Shown here in pieces: positions 63,140-64,000 of a stretch of DNA of 64,000 nucleotides. Origin of the DNA: Kumtagia sp052180275. GTDB lineage: Bacteria > Pseudomonadota > Alphaproteobacteria > Rhizobiales > Rhizobiaceae. Each line of letters begins with the position of its first letter. Positions within the stretch are counted from its first letter, which is position 1. The position numbers and the translations under genes are program-made. The notes under the pieces were generated by a model that saw only the letters and a program-made list of their open reading frames with translations, was not told the origin of the DNA and ran no database searches. The stretch spans positions 5,766,001 through 5,830,000 of the forward strand of contig NZ_CP197465.1 of the NCBI RefSeq assembly GCF_052180275.1, read 5' to 3'.

Positions 63140-64000
63140 ATGAGCCTGAACCTTCGCAACCGCTCGCTTCTGACCGTGCAGGATTACTCGCCACGGGAGT
63201 TCCGCTATCTGCTCGACCTGGCGCGCGACCTCAAACGCGCCAAATATGCCCGCACCGAGCAGGAGCATCTGAAGGGCAAGGAGATCTGCCTGATCTTCGA
63301 AAAAACGTCGACACGCACGCGCTGCGCCTTCGAGGTCGCCTGCCACGATCAGGGCGCGCATGTGACCTATCTCGATCCTGCCGGATCGCAGATCGGCCAT
63401 AAGGAATCGTTCAAGGACACCGCGCGCGTTCTGGGCCGGATGTTCGATGCCATAGAATATCGGGGCTCCGCCCAAAAGGGTGTCGAGGAACTCGCCCGAT
63501 ATGCCGGCGTACCCGTCTACAATGGGCTGACCGACGAATACCACCCGACGCAGATGCTGGCGGATGTCATGACGATGCGGGAGTTCAGCGACAAGCCTGT
63601 CTCCCAGATCAAGTATGCCTATGTCGGCGACACGCGATCCAACATGGGCCACTCCCTCCTCATCGTCGGTTGCCTGATGGGAATGGATGTTCGGATTTCC
63701 GGGCCGAAGTCGCTCTGGCCTTCGGACGAATACATGACGATCGCCAACGACCTGAAGGAAAAATCGGGCGCACGGCTCACCGTCACGGAGGACGTCAAGG
63801 CGGCGGTCAAGGATGTCGACTTTATCCACACCGACGTCTGGGTTTCCATGGGCGAGGCTAAGGAGGTGTGGAAGGAGCGCATCAAGCTTCTTACCCCATA
63901 CCAGGTGAATTCCGGCCTCATGAAAGCCAGCGGAAACTCCCAGGTGAAGTTCATGCATTGCTTGCCTGCGTTTCACGATACGCAGACGACGCTCGGCAAG
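63140..64000 (+). CDS. arcB: Ornithine carbamoyltransferase, catabolic type (incomplete)
   Basis: The first 287 codons; the gene runs past the window end. The carbamoyl-phosphate site STRTRCAFEVACHDQGAHVTYL and the DSSQIGHKESFKDTA-like segment (GSQIGHKESFKDTARVLGRMFDAIEYRG), the YNGLTDEYHPTQMLADV ornithine region, and HCLPAFHD are all present. It takes citrulline with phosphate to ornithine and carbamoyl-phosphate. ATG 63140 after GGAGGAGTGG. Position behind arcA favours arcB over anabolic argF. Carbamate kinase arcC would be expected downstream, unseen. Confidence 0.96.
   Translation, partial: MSLNLRNRSLLTVQDYSPREFRYLLDLARDLKRAKYARTEQEHLKGKEICLIFEKTSTRTRCAFEVACHDQGAHVTYLDPAGSQIGHKESFKDTARVLGRMFDAIEYRGSAQKGVEELARYAGVPVYNGLTDEYHPTQMLADVMTMREFSDKPVSQIKYAYVGDTRSNMGHSLLIVGCLMGMDVRISGPKSLWPSDEYMTIANDLKEKSGARLTVTEDVKAAVKDVDFIHTDVWVSMGEAKEVWKERIKLLTPYQVNSGLMKASGNSQVKFMHCLPAFHDTQTTLGK

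Overview
The window looks like chromosomal DNA of an alphaproteobacterium of the Hyphomicrobiales, most likely Mesorhizobium or a close relative. This is inferred from the uniformly high GC, the rhizobial family set (usg, DUF982, LigC-type ligase, DUF72), a ROSE-type RNA thermometer in front of a small heat-shock gene, and a tRNA-Thr-associated integrase island. No similarity search was run; names rest on motifs and remembered family sequences.

Layout. 1-11.6 kb: the end of an ATP-dependent DNA ligase and a DUF72 protein, then a proteostasis block (htpG, groESL with a CIRCE-like operator, usg, two Hsp20 genes with ROSE-like leaders), an AI-2E family membrane protein and a transglutaminase gene cut by an IS21-family element. 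11.6-14.1 kb: the IS (istA/istB). 14.1-36 kb: an integrative defence island. It holds a truncated Abi_C gene, a PIN-domain protein, an AbiE toxin-antitoxin pair, an Xre/ImmA regulatory pair, a ubiquitin-like conjugation operon (DUF2188, Ubl, E2, JAB-E1 fusion, DUF6527), a DISARM-like operon (DrmE-like, DrmA in two reading frames, DrmB, DrmC) with a convergent N6-adenine methylase, a P4-type integrase and a 45-nt 3' piece of tRNA-Thr(CGT) that marks the right attachment site. No matching left attachment site is visible; the IS sits where the left end should be.

36-64 kb: ordinary chromosomal genes dominated by ion transport, acid stress and arginine/polyamine metabolism: Ca2+/H+ antiporter, CDF exporter, three APC amino-acid exchangers, a tandem pair of inducible-type Arg/Lys and ornithine decarboxylases followed by a PotE-like antiporter, a periplasmic binding protein, a TorF-like porin, MarC, a TPR regulator-like protein, an HlyD/SulP/PPK2 gene run, and finally arginine deiminase and ornithine carbamoyltransferase, which runs off the window.

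How it fits together. The left and right flanks are stress-physiology genes (heat shock; acid and arginine). Between them lies a mobile defence locus with at least four systems. The most interesting points are two: the Xre/ImmA pair and the ubiquitin-like operon appear to share one operator type (an 18-bp site matching 13/18 between the two promoters), and the DISARM-like locus combines a DrmE-like gene with an adenine rather than a cytosine methylase.
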